Positions 8,421-16,785 of a DNA stretch of 64,000 bases are shown piece by piece (within the stretch, counting starts at the first letter, position 1; each line of letters starts with the position of its first letter). Under the pieces are notes generated by a model, which saw only the letters and a program-made list of their open reading frames with translations, was not told the origin of the DNA and did no database searches. This stretch comes from Phytoactinopolyspora halotolerans (GTDB taxonomy: Bacteria > Actinomycetota > Actinomycetes > Jiangellales > Jiangellaceae). The stretch lies in NCBI RefSeq assembly GCF_010550675.1, contig NZ_JAAGOA010000008.1, forward strand, positions 1-64,000, in the 5' to 3' direction. Both the position numbers and the translations under genes were made by a program.

Positions 8421-8443
8421 CCTCGATTCGAAAGGACGACACC

Positions 8444-9148
8444 ATGATCACCAAGGCGCCAGCGCCGTCGTCGACGGCCATAGGCGATGTCGGCGGGCTC
8501 GCCGGCCCGGCAGCGGGACTCCTTTTCACAACGGCAATCGCCGGCGCCGGCCGGCTCGCAAAGGACCCCTTCCCAGCGCCGGGCTCGTCGGCCGAGGTCA
8601 TCCGCACCTACTATCGCAGGAGCGCCCGGGCGGCTCGCTTCAACGTGGCCTGCCAGGCGCTGTCAATCCTGGCGCAGTCGCGGTATGTGGTCACCATGGC
8701 GCGAGTCGCGTCGCGGCATCGGACGCATCCCCGGTTGCTCACCGGTGCCGTCTTGGTCGCCGGACGCGCCGCGGTTGCCGCGCTTGCGACATCAGCCGCT
8801 TTCCAAGCCAGCCTGACCGTGCCGAAGGACGACCGTACCGACAACGAGGTTCTGGCAACGACACGACGCGTGTTCGTCGCGGGAGGGCCGGTCCACGGCG
8901 TGGCATACGGAGCCTTCACCGCAGCGACAGCGGTCGCGGCGCACAACACGGGTCTGCTCCGCAGGACCGGCGCGGTCCTCGGCGTGCTCTCGACGACGGC
9001 CAACCTGGTCACACCCGCGTACTTCCGGTGGGAGCCCACCGGATGGCTGATTCCGATCGGCCGGTTTAGCGGCTACATCCTCAGCGCTGTGATCGGGGTC
9101 CGCCTCGCGACCAAGAGGACAAGGCCCACTTTCGCACAGCACTCATGA
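8444..9148 (+). CDS. Uncharacterised multi-pass membrane protein
   Basis: 234 aa; I do not recognise the family. About five or six hydrophobic stretches are visible: VGGLAGPAAGLLFTTAIAGA near the start, AVLVAGRAAVAALATSAAF, HGVAYGAFTAATAVAA, GAVLGVLSTTANLVTPAYF and PIGRFSGYILSAVIGVRLA. The ATG at 8444 is preceded by AAAGGAC at good spacing. The open frame upstream is the regulator relic, not part of this gene. The 3' end overlaps the convergent aconitase-X small-subunit stop by a few bases. Confidence 0.7.
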   Translation: MITKAPAPSSTAIGDVGGLAGPAAGLLFTTAIAGAGRLAKDPFPAPGSSAEVIRTYYRRSARAARFNVACQALSILAQSRYVVTMARVASRHRTHPRLLTGAVLVAGRAAVAALATSAAFQASLTVPKDDRTDNEVLATTRRVFVAGGPVHGVAYGAFTAATAVAAHNTGLLRRTGAVLGVLSTTANLVTPAYFRWEPTGWLIPIGRFSGYILSAVIGVRLATKRTRPTFAQHS

Positions 9149-9553
9149 CCCGCCGAGGACGGTGACCACACCGGCGTCCGCGTCGACCCGGACCCGGTCG
9201 CCGGTGCGGATCAGGCAGGTCGGGTCCCGGTCGCACTCCACGACGGTGGGTACCCGGGTAACGATGGCGCCCAGCACCGCCTTCGTGGTCACCGTGGTGA
9301 AGACCATCGCCAACGGCGCCGTACCCATCAGGCGGGTGCTCTGGAAGAAGCCGGCCCAGCCGGAGGACCCCTTCGCTCCCGGAAAGACGAGCACCGTGCC
9401 GGTGAAGCATTCCCCGAACAGCTCGTGCCGTGGCTCGATCACCACCCCACGGGCCGGATCGATCCCTCCGAAACCGGAGATCGGCTCCGTGGAGACCAGG
9501 GCGGGCCCTGAGGCGACGCCGGGCACGATGCCTCGTCCGGAGAAGGTCAGCAC
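9143..9553 (-). CDS. Aconitase X small (swivel, DUF126) subunit
   Basis: 136 aa. DUF126 is the swivel domain that completes the active site of two-chain aconitase-X hydro-lyases. The N-terminus LTFSGRGIVPGVASGPALVS is the family signature, followed by ISGFGGIDP, FPGAKGSSGWAGFF and a C-terminal TGDRVRVDADAGVVTVL. I chose the GTG at 9553, with GGGAG upstream, because homology begins exactly there; it overlaps the last codons of the large-subunit gene, so the two are coupled. An open extension to 9601 looks non-coding. Confidence 0.9.
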   Translation of the reverse strand: MLTFSGRGIVPGVASGPALVSTEPISGFGGIDPARGVVIEPRHELFGECFTGTVLVFPGAKGSSGWAGFFQSTRLMGTAPLAMVFTTVTTKAVLGAIVTRVPTVVECDRDPTCLIRTGDRVRVDADAGVVTVLGGS

Positions 9554-10833
9554 GGGGAGAGCTCCCCACGCCAGACGCCGGTGATCGCCGCATCGACGCA
9601 CTCGTCCAGGGTGCCGAACCAGCCCTCAATGCCGAGGATGGCGGGCAGGTAGTGCACCTGCTTGGCACTGTCAGAGACGAAGACCCGCGTCCCGTCCGGC
9701 GCCGCCTTGGACATAGCCGGACAGGAGTCGGTCAGCAGCCTGCCGCCGGCAGCGCTGATCACCCGGTCGTACCCGCTGCGCGCCGCGGCGGCGCGCAACG
9801 CCGGAGGCGTCATGATCCACAACTGGACATCGGGATGGATCTTCTGATCCTTCAGGCGGCGCGCCACCGCCTCGATCTGCTCCAGCGACGCGTGCGGACA
9901 ACCGAGCAACACGAAGTCGACGTCGGTCGAGGTTCCCTGATCGTTGAGTCGCTCGTAGACCTGCCGTCGCTCGCGCGGTCCGTAGCCGATCGCATCCGGT
10001 TGCGCACGATTGGCGAAGGCCTCCTCGACGCTTCTCGCCTCGGGGGTGATGCCCGGGATGTGGTACAGCTCCACCCCTCCGCTGGTCGCGGCGGCGGCAC
10101 CGAAGTGCTTCAGGTCGGCGAGGTCCGGCTGGCTCCAGCTACCGGTGACGACGGGTTGCCCTTCACCGACGGCCTCACCGGCGAAGTACCCGAACAAGCC
10201 CCATTCGGCGAACGTGGTCAGCTCGACGTCGGTGCGGATCAGATGGGTGCCGAAGCGGTTCTGAGGGATGTGGTTGCCCCAGTACGGGATGCGACCGGTC
10301 AGGCTCGCCGCGCCTGTGGACGCCGCTCCCTCACAGTTGGTGCGCGCTCCGAGCACCGAGTTGCAGTACACCACCGCGGAGGACTCCATCCAGGCGCAGT
10401 GCTCACCGCGGACGGGCAGGTTTCCCACCTGGTAGGGCGTACAGGTCGCGAGGATGTTGACGCCCTTGTCGCTGTAGTACGCCTCAGCGTCGCGCTGCAG
10501 CTCGATGCTCGCATCCGGATAACCGGTCAAGCCGCGGGCGTCGGCACCGAAGCCGTGCTGCAGCTGGCAGGTGGGCACCTTCATCGGCGGAATGTCGATG
10601 TCCTCGTCGCAGTCGAGATTGATGACGGCGAACGCCTTCGCCCATCCGCCCTCCTCGACGAGTTTCGCCTTCGCCGGCGACGGCTGCGTCATCGTTCCGG
10701 CGACGTTCCGCGTCTCGCAGAGGCGTTCCGCACCCAAGGCCTCCCCGTACCGCACGAGCAGATCCATGGCGGCCGCGACCGCGGCGCCCTCCGCGCCGTC
10801 CCGCATGCGTTTCTCGTCGTCGGTCAGAAGCAT
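9547..10833 (-). CDS. Aconitase X catalytic (DUF521) large subunit
   Basis: 428 aa. AcnX enzymes are iron-dependent dehydratases; known bacterial members dehydrate cis-3-hydroxy-L-proline and an archaeal one dehydrates mevalonate 5-phosphate. Visible family segments are the start LLTDDEKRMRDG, NVAGTMTQP, NSVLGARTNCEG, the Cys-containing LLGCPHASLEQI and TDSCPAMSK. The start ATG at 10833 sits five bases after GGAGGT; an ATG at 10845 lacks this. It is third in a minus-strand operon after the IlvD/Edd dehydratase and FAD oxidoreductase. The substrate is not evident: neither proline-racemase-like nor mevalonate-pathway genes are nearby. Confidence 0.9.
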   Translation of the reverse strand: MLLTDDEKRMRDGAEGAAVAAAMDLLVRYGEALGAERLCETRNVAGTMTQPSPAKAKLVEEGGWAKAFAVINLDCDEDIDIPPMKVPTCQLQHGFGADARGLTGYPDASIELQRDAEAYYSDKGVNILATCTPYQVGNLPVRGEHCAWMESSAVVYCNSVLGARTNCEGAASTGAASLTGRIPYWGNHIPQNRFGTHLIRTDVELTTFAEWGLFGYFAGEAVGEGQPVVTGSWSQPDLADLKHFGAAAATSGGVELYHIPGITPEARSVEEAFANRAQPDAIGYGPRERRQVYERLNDQGTSTDVDFVLLGCPHASLEQIEAVARRLKDQKIHPDVQLWIMTPPALRAAAARSGYDRVISAAGGRLLTDSCPAMSKAAPDGTRVFVSDSAKQVHYLPAILGIEGWFGTLDECVDAAITGVWRGELSPC

Positions 10834-10875
10834 CGCCACCTCCATCGACTGTTCATGCTGCCCGGCCGTCGGTCT

Positions 10876-12267
10876 TCACTGCTGTGACGCGACACCGGCC
10901 GGCTGGGGGTCGGGTGCCAGCTCGGTGCCAAGATAGGCACCTTCGGCGATCAGACGGCGTTGAAGTTCGGCGACGTCGATCTCTCCGACCGGAACCTTCG
11001 CCGAGAGCGCTAGGTCGGCCGCGGTGCCCGCCGCCTGACCCATGGCGAAGCACGGCCCGGTCACCCGCGCGGAGGACTGGCCGCCCTGTGTCATGGACGC
11101 GCATCTGCCTGCCACGTACAGGTTGTCCACACCCTGCGGAACGATCATCCGGAAGGGCAGCTGGTTGAAACCGCGCGAATCTTCGGCCACCGGGAAACGG
11201 AACTCGACGGTGCCTTCGACGTGCGCCTCCACCGGCCAACCGTTGACCCCGATGGCGTCCGGGAAGTCCACGCAGTGGAGAATGTCCTCCTCCCGTAACC
11301 GGTAGGGGCCGACGATGCGCCGGGTCTCCCGGATCCCGACCTGCGGGGCGATGTCGACGACGTAGGAGTTCTCGAACCCGGGGGTGACGGCCTTGATGAA
11401 GCCGAAGGTCTCGCGCACCTGCCGCCGGCCCTGGATCTCCCCGTGGGTGAGCTGGTGGACATCGGTGCCGTCCACGGGCGAGCCGTCGTCGTTGCTGAGC
11501 TGGGTGAGGTTCGAACGCCATTCGCGCGGGTTGCGCTGCGGCCGCACGATCGGCTTCTTCCGCGGAAAGCGATGCGTGCCGGCCGTCTCCGCCTCTTCCA
11601 TGAGCCGGGCAACCGTCTTCCACGCCTCGCCGGCCCGCACGGGGTCGACGTCGTTGATCCGGAACATCAACGACGGGTACAGCAGCCGCTCCGACGTCTC
11701 GGTCGGGGCACCCGACCAGTGGGCGAGATCGGCGTCACCCGAGCCGTCGATGAAGATCCGGCCGCGGATCGCGCCCCGCCCGGACTTCGATTCGACGATC
11801 ACCGCATCGATCTCGGTGCCGCCGTCCGGTCCGTCGTGCAGTACGAGCCCAACGGCCATCGCGTGGAAGAGGAGTTCCCCGCCTCCGGAGAGCACCAGCT
11901 CATCGGCGGCGATCTTGTAAGCGGAGATGTCGAACGCTTGCGCGGCGATGCGGTCCTGAACCGTCAGGTGGACGTCGTTGAGTCCGTCGAGCGTACGCAG
12001 GCGGTCCAGCAACTCGTCGGCGTAACCGTGGATGACCTGGCGGTCGTCGCCGTGGACGCGAGCGTGCAGGCCGCAGAAGGTGGACAGGCCGCCCATCGTG
12101 CCGGCACCGCCCAGGAATCCGTAGCGCTCGACCAGCAAGGTCGACCGGCCCGCCCGAGAGGCGGCCGTGGCCGCCATGAGTCCGGCCGGTCCTCCACCGA
12201 CCACCACGACGTCGTATTCGCCGATGACCGGGACCTCCCGCGAGGGCTCGTGGACGGTGGCGGTCAT
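10876..12267 (-). CDS. FAD-dependent oxidoreductase (FAD_oxidored type)
   Basis: 463 aa. The N-terminal dinucleotide-binding motif VVVGGGPAGLMAATAASRAG spans about residues 21-40, then ERYGFLGGAGTMGG, the mid-protein FIDGSGDADLAH (the 'ID.TGDgDLA' element of this family), and the C-terminal FAD contact LYVAGRCASMTQGGQSSARV. It is probably a soluble hydroxy-acid/sugar-acid-type dehydrogenase, but the electron acceptor and substrate are unknown. The ATG overlaps the stop of the upstream IlvD/Edd gene (ATGA), so it is translationally coupled. A decayed paralogue fragment lies at 6121-6345. Confidence 0.88.
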   Translation of the reverse strand: MTATVHEPSREVPVIGEYDVVVVGGGPAGLMAATAASRAGRSTLLVERYGFLGGAGTMGGLSTFCGLHARVHGDDRQVIHGYADELLDRLRTLDGLNDVHLTVQDRIAAQAFDISAYKIAADELVLSGGGELLFHAMAVGLVLHDGPDGGTEIDAVIVESKSGRGAIRGRIFIDGSGDADLAHWSGAPTETSERLLYPSLMFRINDVDPVRAGEAWKTVARLMEEAETAGTHRFPRKKPIVRPQRNPREWRSNLTQLSNDDGSPVDGTDVHQLTHGEIQGRRQVRETFGFIKAVTPGFENSYVVDIAPQVGIRETRRIVGPYRLREEDILHCVDFPDAIGVNGWPVEAHVEGTVEFRFPVAEDSRGFNQLPFRMIVPQGVDNLYVAGRCASMTQGGQSSARVTGPCFAMGQAAGTAADLALSAKVPVGEIDVAELQRRLIAEGAYLGTELAPDPQPAGVASQQ

Positions 12268-13961
12268 CGAACCCCTCCTGGAGTCAGGCCGGCACGCGGG
12301 CCGAGGACGGCGCCGCAGGCGAGCGGCTGGACAGTGGCGCGGTACTGGTCGAGGAACCCGGTGGTCTCGACCTGCTGCTGCGGGGTGAACGGCGGCCGGG
12401 TGGCCAGCACTTCCGGGTCGACCAGCAGGTCGATCCGGCCGTCGGCGAGGTCGATCTCGATCAGGTCGCCGTCCTCGACCAGCCCGAGCGGGCCGCCGGC
12501 CGCGGCCTCGGGCGAGACCTCGCCCACGCCGATACCGTGGTTGACCAGCCCGCTCATCTGGCCGTCGGTGACGACGGCGACCTCGGAGGCGAGACCGCGG
12601 CCGTCAAGGGCGAAGATGAACGCGGAGATCATCCCCATCGCGGGTCCGCCGGTGACGCCGATACCACGGATGATCGCGACGTCGCCCGCCTGGATCTTGT
12701 TCTCCACGACGGCGGCCACCCCTTCCTCGCGGGAGTGGAACACCTTGGCGGGTCCACGAAACCGGCGCGGGCCGGGATCGGGAATGGGTCGCTTGACGAC
12801 GGCCCCCTGCTCGGCGAGGCTGCCGCGTAGCACCACGATCGACGGGTCGGTCGAGAACGGGTCGTCCAGGCCGCGGATGACGGTACCGTCGCCGGGACGG
12901 GCCGCTTCGGCGTTCTCCGCGAGAGTGTGCCCGTCGACGGTCAGCTGGTCGCCGTCGAGCAGCGGGAGAAGCTCGCGCAGCACCGTGGCGGCCCCGCCGG
13001 CGTCGTCGAGATCCTCGATCAAGTCGGTGCCGTTCGGGCGGATCGAGCAGAGCGTCGGGGTCTCGCGACCGAGCACCCGATAGGTCTCCCAGACGTCGAT
13101 GCCGAGCCCGGCCTCGACGGCCACGGCCTGCAGATGCTTGACCGTGTTGATGGACCCGCCGACGGCAAGCATCAGCCGGACCGCGTTGGTGATGGAACCC
13201 GCGGTGATGATGTCCCGCGGGCGGATGTCGCGCTCAATCAGGTCCGCGACGGCCCGCGCGGAACGCCGGACCCCGTCCCACATCCGGTCGCTGAGCGCCC
13301 GGACGGGAGCCGAACCGGTCACCGCCATGCCGAGTGCCTCCGCCGCCATGTGCATGGAGTTCGCGGTCGCGAGGCCGGAGCACACACCTGGGCTGCGGAT
13401 CGCGCCGTCGGCCAGGTCGATCAGGGATTCGTCGGTCTTCCCGCTGCCCAGGGCTTGCTGTGCGGCGCGGAGGAACACCTCCTCGACGTCTGCTTCGCCG
13501 CCCTCCGCGAGCCCGCTGCGTTGATAGCCGCAGGGCACGATCACGGTGGGCACGTTCATCCGGCCGGCGGCCATCAGGTGCCCGGGGGTGGTCTTGTCGC
13601 AGGAGCTCAGGCAGATCATGGCGTCGAGCTGGGCGCCTTCGACCACCACCTCGATGTCATTGGCGATCAGGTCTCGGGCGGGCAGCACATACCGGCCACC
13701 CCGCCCGGCGCTGGTGATGAAGTCCGACGGCGCCGCGGTGCGGATCTCGAAGGGCAGCATCCCGAGCGACCGGAGCTCCTCCTTGAGCATCGCGACGATG
13801 TCGTCCAGGTGCGCGAAGCACGCGGCGAGATCGTTCGAGGTGTTGACGATCGCCACCTTGGGACGGTCCAGGTCCGCCGGCTCGATCCCGAGCGAGACCC
13901 ACTGTGCGCGCCGGGTCACCGCGTGGGCACTGTTCGCCGCAAAGTTGCTGCGCAACTCCAC
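12264..13961 (-). CDS. IlvD/Edd-family dehydratase
   Basis: 565 aa Fe-S dehydratase related to dihydroxy-acid dehydratase and sugar-acid dehydratases. Landmarks are IVNTSNDLAACFAH, MICLSSCDKTTPGHLMA (cluster Cys), SPGVCSGLATANSMHM (second cluster Cys), GGSINTVKHL and VVTDGQMSGLVNHGIG. The many differences from housekeeping IlvD and the company of an FAD oxidoreductase and aconitase X suggest a catabolic sugar-acid or hydroxy-acid substrate. The start is GTG with GGAGGACGT directly upstream. It is the first gene of the operon; upstream lie the IclR relic and the divergent ATPase promoter. Confidence 0.92.
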   Translation of the reverse strand: MELRSNFAANSAHAVTRRAQWVSLGIEPADLDRPKVAIVNTSNDLAACFAHLDDIVAMLKEELRSLGMLPFEIRTAAPSDFITSAGRGGRYVLPARDLIANDIEVVVEGAQLDAMICLSSCDKTTPGHLMAAGRMNVPTVIVPCGYQRSGLAEGGEADVEEVFLRAAQQALGSGKTDESLIDLADGAIRSPGVCSGLATANSMHMAAEALGMAVTGSAPVRALSDRMWDGVRRSARAVADLIERDIRPRDIITAGSITNAVRLMLAVGGSINTVKHLQAVAVEAGLGIDVWETYRVLGRETPTLCSIRPNGTDLIEDLDDAGGAATVLRELLPLLDGDQLTVDGHTLAENAEAARPGDGTVIRGLDDPFSTDPSIVVLRGSLAEQGAVVKRPIPDPGPRRFRGPAKVFHSREEGVAAVVENKIQAGDVAIIRGIGVTGGPAMGMISAFIFALDGRGLASEVAVVTDGQMSGLVNHGIGVGEVSPEAAAGGPLGLVEDGDLIEIDLADGRIDLLVDPEVLATRPPFTPQQQVETTGFLDQYRATVQPLACGAVLGPRAGLTPGGVR

Positions 13962-14050
13962 ACGTCCTCCTCAGTCGGTTCAGCTGGGAGCCGACGTTTC
14001 CACCCGTGCGGACGACGAACAAGAGAGGTTTCCGGGTGGCGGGAGTCAGG

Positions 14051-14140
14051 GCCACGCCCTGCTCCCACGCGGTGCGTTACACGGCCCGGTCGGTGCACAA
14101 GGTCAGGTGGCCGGGTGGGATGGCCGCGCCCGTGGGTGAC
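14051..14140 (-). pseudogene. Truncated 3' end of an IclR regulator gene
   Basis: On the minus strand this reads AAIPPGHLTLCTDRAV, stop, RTAWEQGVA. The intact IclR gene at 15740-16588 ends STPPYDHLIRCTARAVQRTAWEQGVA. The relic has a stop in place of Gln, has lost the native stop by an added base, and nothing upstream of these ~30 codons survives. It lies in the same orientation as the intact copy about 1.7 kb away, with the ATPase gene between. Confidence 0.85.
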
Positions 14141-14196
14141 GTATTGTGGTCTTGACCATATAGGGCTGTGGCCTAATATGGTTACAACCACAATAC
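14141..14196 (+). promoter_or_regulatory. Palindromic promoter of the AAA ATPase gene
   Basis: GTATTGTGGT (14141-14150) is perfectly inverted at 14187-14196, and GACCATAT/ATATGGTT form an inner imperfect repeat. A sigma-70-like promoter sits between the outer arms: TTGACC at 14152-14157, 16 bases, TAATAT at 14174-14179, predicting a start within about 30 bases of the ATG. A related palindrome precedes a broken copy of the same gene at 19158-19199. Confidence 0.75.
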
Positions 14197-14215
14197 TCGA
14201 CCGGAATCCTTGACC

Positions 14216-15709
14216 ATGCACACCAGCGACACGCTCATCGATCGAGACAAGGAAATCGCCCGCCTTCACCGACTCCTCGCGAGGTCAGAACCCCAGCTCG
14301 TGCTGATGTATGGACGGCGCCGGGTCGGGAAGACCTACCTGTTGAATCGGGCATGGGATTCCGTTGGAGCCTCGACGTTCTACTTCACCGCGTCCGAGAC
14401 GACTGCGGCACAGAACCGCGCGGCTCTGCTCGACACATACGCCGCATGGTCGGGCGAGCAGGTCCATCCGGAGGATTACCCGACCTGGCGAAGCGTCTTC
14501 CGCCTCCTACTGGGCCATGTGTCCACGCAACCTCTTGTCATCACCATCGACGAGTTCCAATACCTCGGCGAGGACCATCGAGACCTGAACGCCGTGGCGT
14601 CCGAGCTCAACGCCGCCTGGGAAATGCGTCGTCCGCCTCGGCCCCTCCTTTTCATCCTTGCCGGCTCCGCCGTCAGAACACTCGAGAGCCTCAACGACGG
14701 TGGCTCGCCTCTCTATGGGCGCTTCGCCTGGCAGACACGCCTGCGCCCATTCGACTACTGGCACGCAGGCGAGCTCGCGTCGTTCGATGACGTCCGCGAC
14801 CGGGCACGCGCGTACGGAATCTTCGGAGGTACACCGCGTTACCTCGCGCCAGTCGACGCCACCAAGCACCTCGCTGAGAACGTCATCGATTTGGTGCTCG
14901 AGCCTACAGGTGAAGTGCGAGAGCTCGTTCAGACTGCCCTGCTGCAGGAGCAGGGTCTGCGCGACATCTCCAAGTACGTGGCCATCCTGCGGGCAATAGG
15001 CGGCGGACGCACCAACTTCAACGAGATCGCCCAGCGCGCCGGAGTCGACGCTGACTCGTCTCTTCGGGAAAAGATCGAACGACTCATCGAACTCGACTAC
15101 GTCCGGGCCGGCCGTCGCCTCGGCGCCAAACCCAAAGAGCCGTACCGCTATGACGTGTCAGATCCCGCAATGCGCTTTTACTACGACGCGATCGCTCCAA
15201 TCGAGAGCATGCTCGCCACCCAGAATCCCCGGGCGATCTGGGAACAGCGCGTAGCTCCAATGCTCGACGGCTATATGGGGCTTATCTTCGAAGGAATGGT
15301 CGAAGAGGCCTATTACCGCCTCGCTGATGTGCTTGGTCTGCCCCTTGTGCGCGAATGGGGACGCTGGGAAGGTGTCGACCGTCAACGCACGTCACTCGAG
15401 ATGGACATCGCGTGTCCTCTCCTCGACGATCGCGTTCTCACCGGCGCCATCAAGTGGAACACCAAACCTGTCGACGTGGACGTCCACTCCAAACACCTCG
15501 GCATGCTCGACCGCCTCGTAGACGCCGGCATCGGGTGGGCACACGACGCGAACCGACCAGACTCTCCACTGCTCTACGTTGCCGCCGGCGGGTTCACCGA
15601 CCGCTTCCGCCAAGCCGCGACCGCTTCGAGGGATGAGGTTTACCTATGGACCATCGACGATCTCTATCAGCCACACGAGAAAGAAGGAACGGCAACGGCT
15701 ACAGGCTGA
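14216..15709 (+). CDS. AAA-type ATPase with C-terminal DUF234/nuclease-like domain
   Basis: 497 aa. The N-terminal ATPase has Walker A MYGRRRVGKTYLLNRA at about residues 29-44 and Walker B ITIDEFQYL near 114-122, followed by an arginine-finger-region IFGGTPRYL. The middle winged-helix part includes ALLQEQGLRDISKYVAIL and FNEIAQRAGVD. The C-terminal half has FEGMVEEAYYR and E..IDIAC-like elements (SLEMDIACPL, AIKWNTK) resembling the restriction-nuclease-like DUF234 region of archaeal-type ATPases, a group of unknown role that is patchy and often mobile. The start is the ATG at 14216; a TTG two codons earlier is possible. Its codon use is less GC3-biased than its neighbours, and it sits between two IclR 3' ends, so acquisition by transfer is plausible. 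Confidence 0.8.
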   Translation: MHTSDTLIDRDKEIARLHRLLARSEPQLVLMYGRRRVGKTYLLNRAWDSVGASTFYFTASETTAAQNRAALLDTYAAWSGEQVHPEDYPTWRSVFRLLLGHVSTQPLVITIDEFQYLGEDHRDLNAVASELNAAWEMRRPPRPLLFILAGSAVRTLESLNDGGSPLYGRFAWQTRLRPFDYWHAGELASFDDVRDRARAYGIFGGTPRYLAPVDATKHLAENVIDLVLEPTGEVRELVQTALLQEQGLRDISKYVAILRAIGGGRTNFNEIAQRAGVDADSSLREKIERLIELDYVRAGRRLGAKPKEPYRYDVSDPAMRFYYDAIAPIESMLATQNPRAIWEQRVAPMLDGYMGLIFEGMVEEAYYRLADVLGLPLVREWGRWEGVDRQRTSLEMDIACPLLDDRVLTGAIKWNTKPVDVDVHSKHLGMLDRLVDAGIGWAHDANRPDSPLLYVAAGGFTDRFRQAATASRDEVYLWTIDDLYQPHEKEGTATATG

Positions 15710-15739
15710 CGACAAGAACTGGGAGTTCCCCGAGAGGAG

Positions 15740-16588
15740 TCAGGCCACGCCTTGCTCCCACGCGGTGCGCTGCACGGCACGGGCGGTGCACCTGATGAGG
15801 TGGTCGTATGGAGGTGTGGAGGTTCCCTCCGGCACGACCAGCGAGACGGCACCCAACGGGCGACCGGCCCGGTCCAGCACCGGGGCGCCGATGGCGATGT
15901 TCGGGGCAGTCTTCCGTTTGCTGATGGCGCAGCCGGTTGCTCGGGTCTGTGCCAGCTCCCGGCGGATCATCTCCGGTGCGTCCGCGCCTTGGTGATCTTT
16001 CAGGTCGGTGAGGTATCTCTCCTGGAAGCCGCTGTCGCAGAACGCCAGCAGGGCCGTGCCGACGGCGGTCACGTGCAACGGGTCACGCTGGCCGATGCGC
16101 GGGCGTTCCTGTCCGGTTCCCTGCGGCCGGAGGCTCTCGACGATCGTCGTCTGATTGCCCTGCGGGATGCCGAGATGGATCGGCAGCCGGGTGGTGGCGT
16201 AGAGGTCTTGCATGAACGGCAGCGCCACCCGCTGGATGCCGTACGTCTTCGGTGTCAACAGCCCGAACTTCCAGACCGCCACCCCGACGCACAGGAAGTT
16301 GTCCTCGTCACGCTCCAACATGCCGAGCTCCAGGAGTTCGGTGACCATGCGGTGCGTCGTCGACAGTGGAAGGCCGGCGCGGCGGCTGAGCTCGGAGAGA
16401 CGCAGCCGGGTGTGCTCGTAGTCGAACGACGACAGCAGCCGGTGGACTCGCTCCACCGATGAGCGACGAGCCTGCGGAAAGGCGTCCGGCGTCGTGTACT
16501 CCCCGCTCGCGAACCCGGTCGCATCGTCACCGTCGCCCGTCAGTGTTCCAGTGGCCGATACCGTCTCATGCGTGTGCAGGCCGATCAT
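15740..16588 (-). CDS. IclR-family transcriptional regulator
   Basis: 282 aa. The N-terminal winged helix (about residues 45-105) includes SVERVHRLLSSFDYEHTRLRLSEL..., split by AGLPLSTTHRMVTELLELGMLERD. The C-terminal IclR effector domain has LHVTAVGTALLAF and the GCAISKRKTAPNIAIGAPV / PLGAVSLVVPEGT strands. The ATG at 16588 with GAAGGAG seven bases upstream is chosen over longer in-frame options. It faces the divergent second IclR gene at 16786 across a ~200-bp promoter region. Controlling the IlvD/FAD/AcnX operon is the natural guess. Confidence 0.88.
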   Translation of the reverse strand: MIGLHTHETVSATGTLTGDGDDATGFASGEYTTPDAFPQARRSSVERVHRLLSSFDYEHTRLRLSELSRRAGLPLSTTHRMVTELLELGMLERDEDNFLCVGVAVWKFGLLTPKTYGIQRVALPFMQDLYATTRLPIHLGIPQGNQTTIVESLRPQGTGQERPRIGQRDPLHVTAVGTALLAFCDSGFQERYLTDLKDHQGADAPEMIRRELAQTRATGCAISKRKTAPNIAIGAPVLDRAGRPLGAVSLVVPEGTSTPPYDHLIRCTARAVQRTAWEQGVA

Positions 16589-16785
16589 GACGAAGCTCCT
16601 TCGCTGCGTGACGACGTTCGACCATGTTGACATAGTCCCTTCCCCGGCCTGGAGAACACAGCTCGCCTCCCGCTGAGCGGAAAACGGGGCATAGGCATGT
16701 ACGGCGGTGAGGGTTATGGTGTCGGAACACGGTCGCGGCGCCGCGCCGAGGGCGGTGCCGCCTCGAGGTTCGAGGTGGGCTGCTG

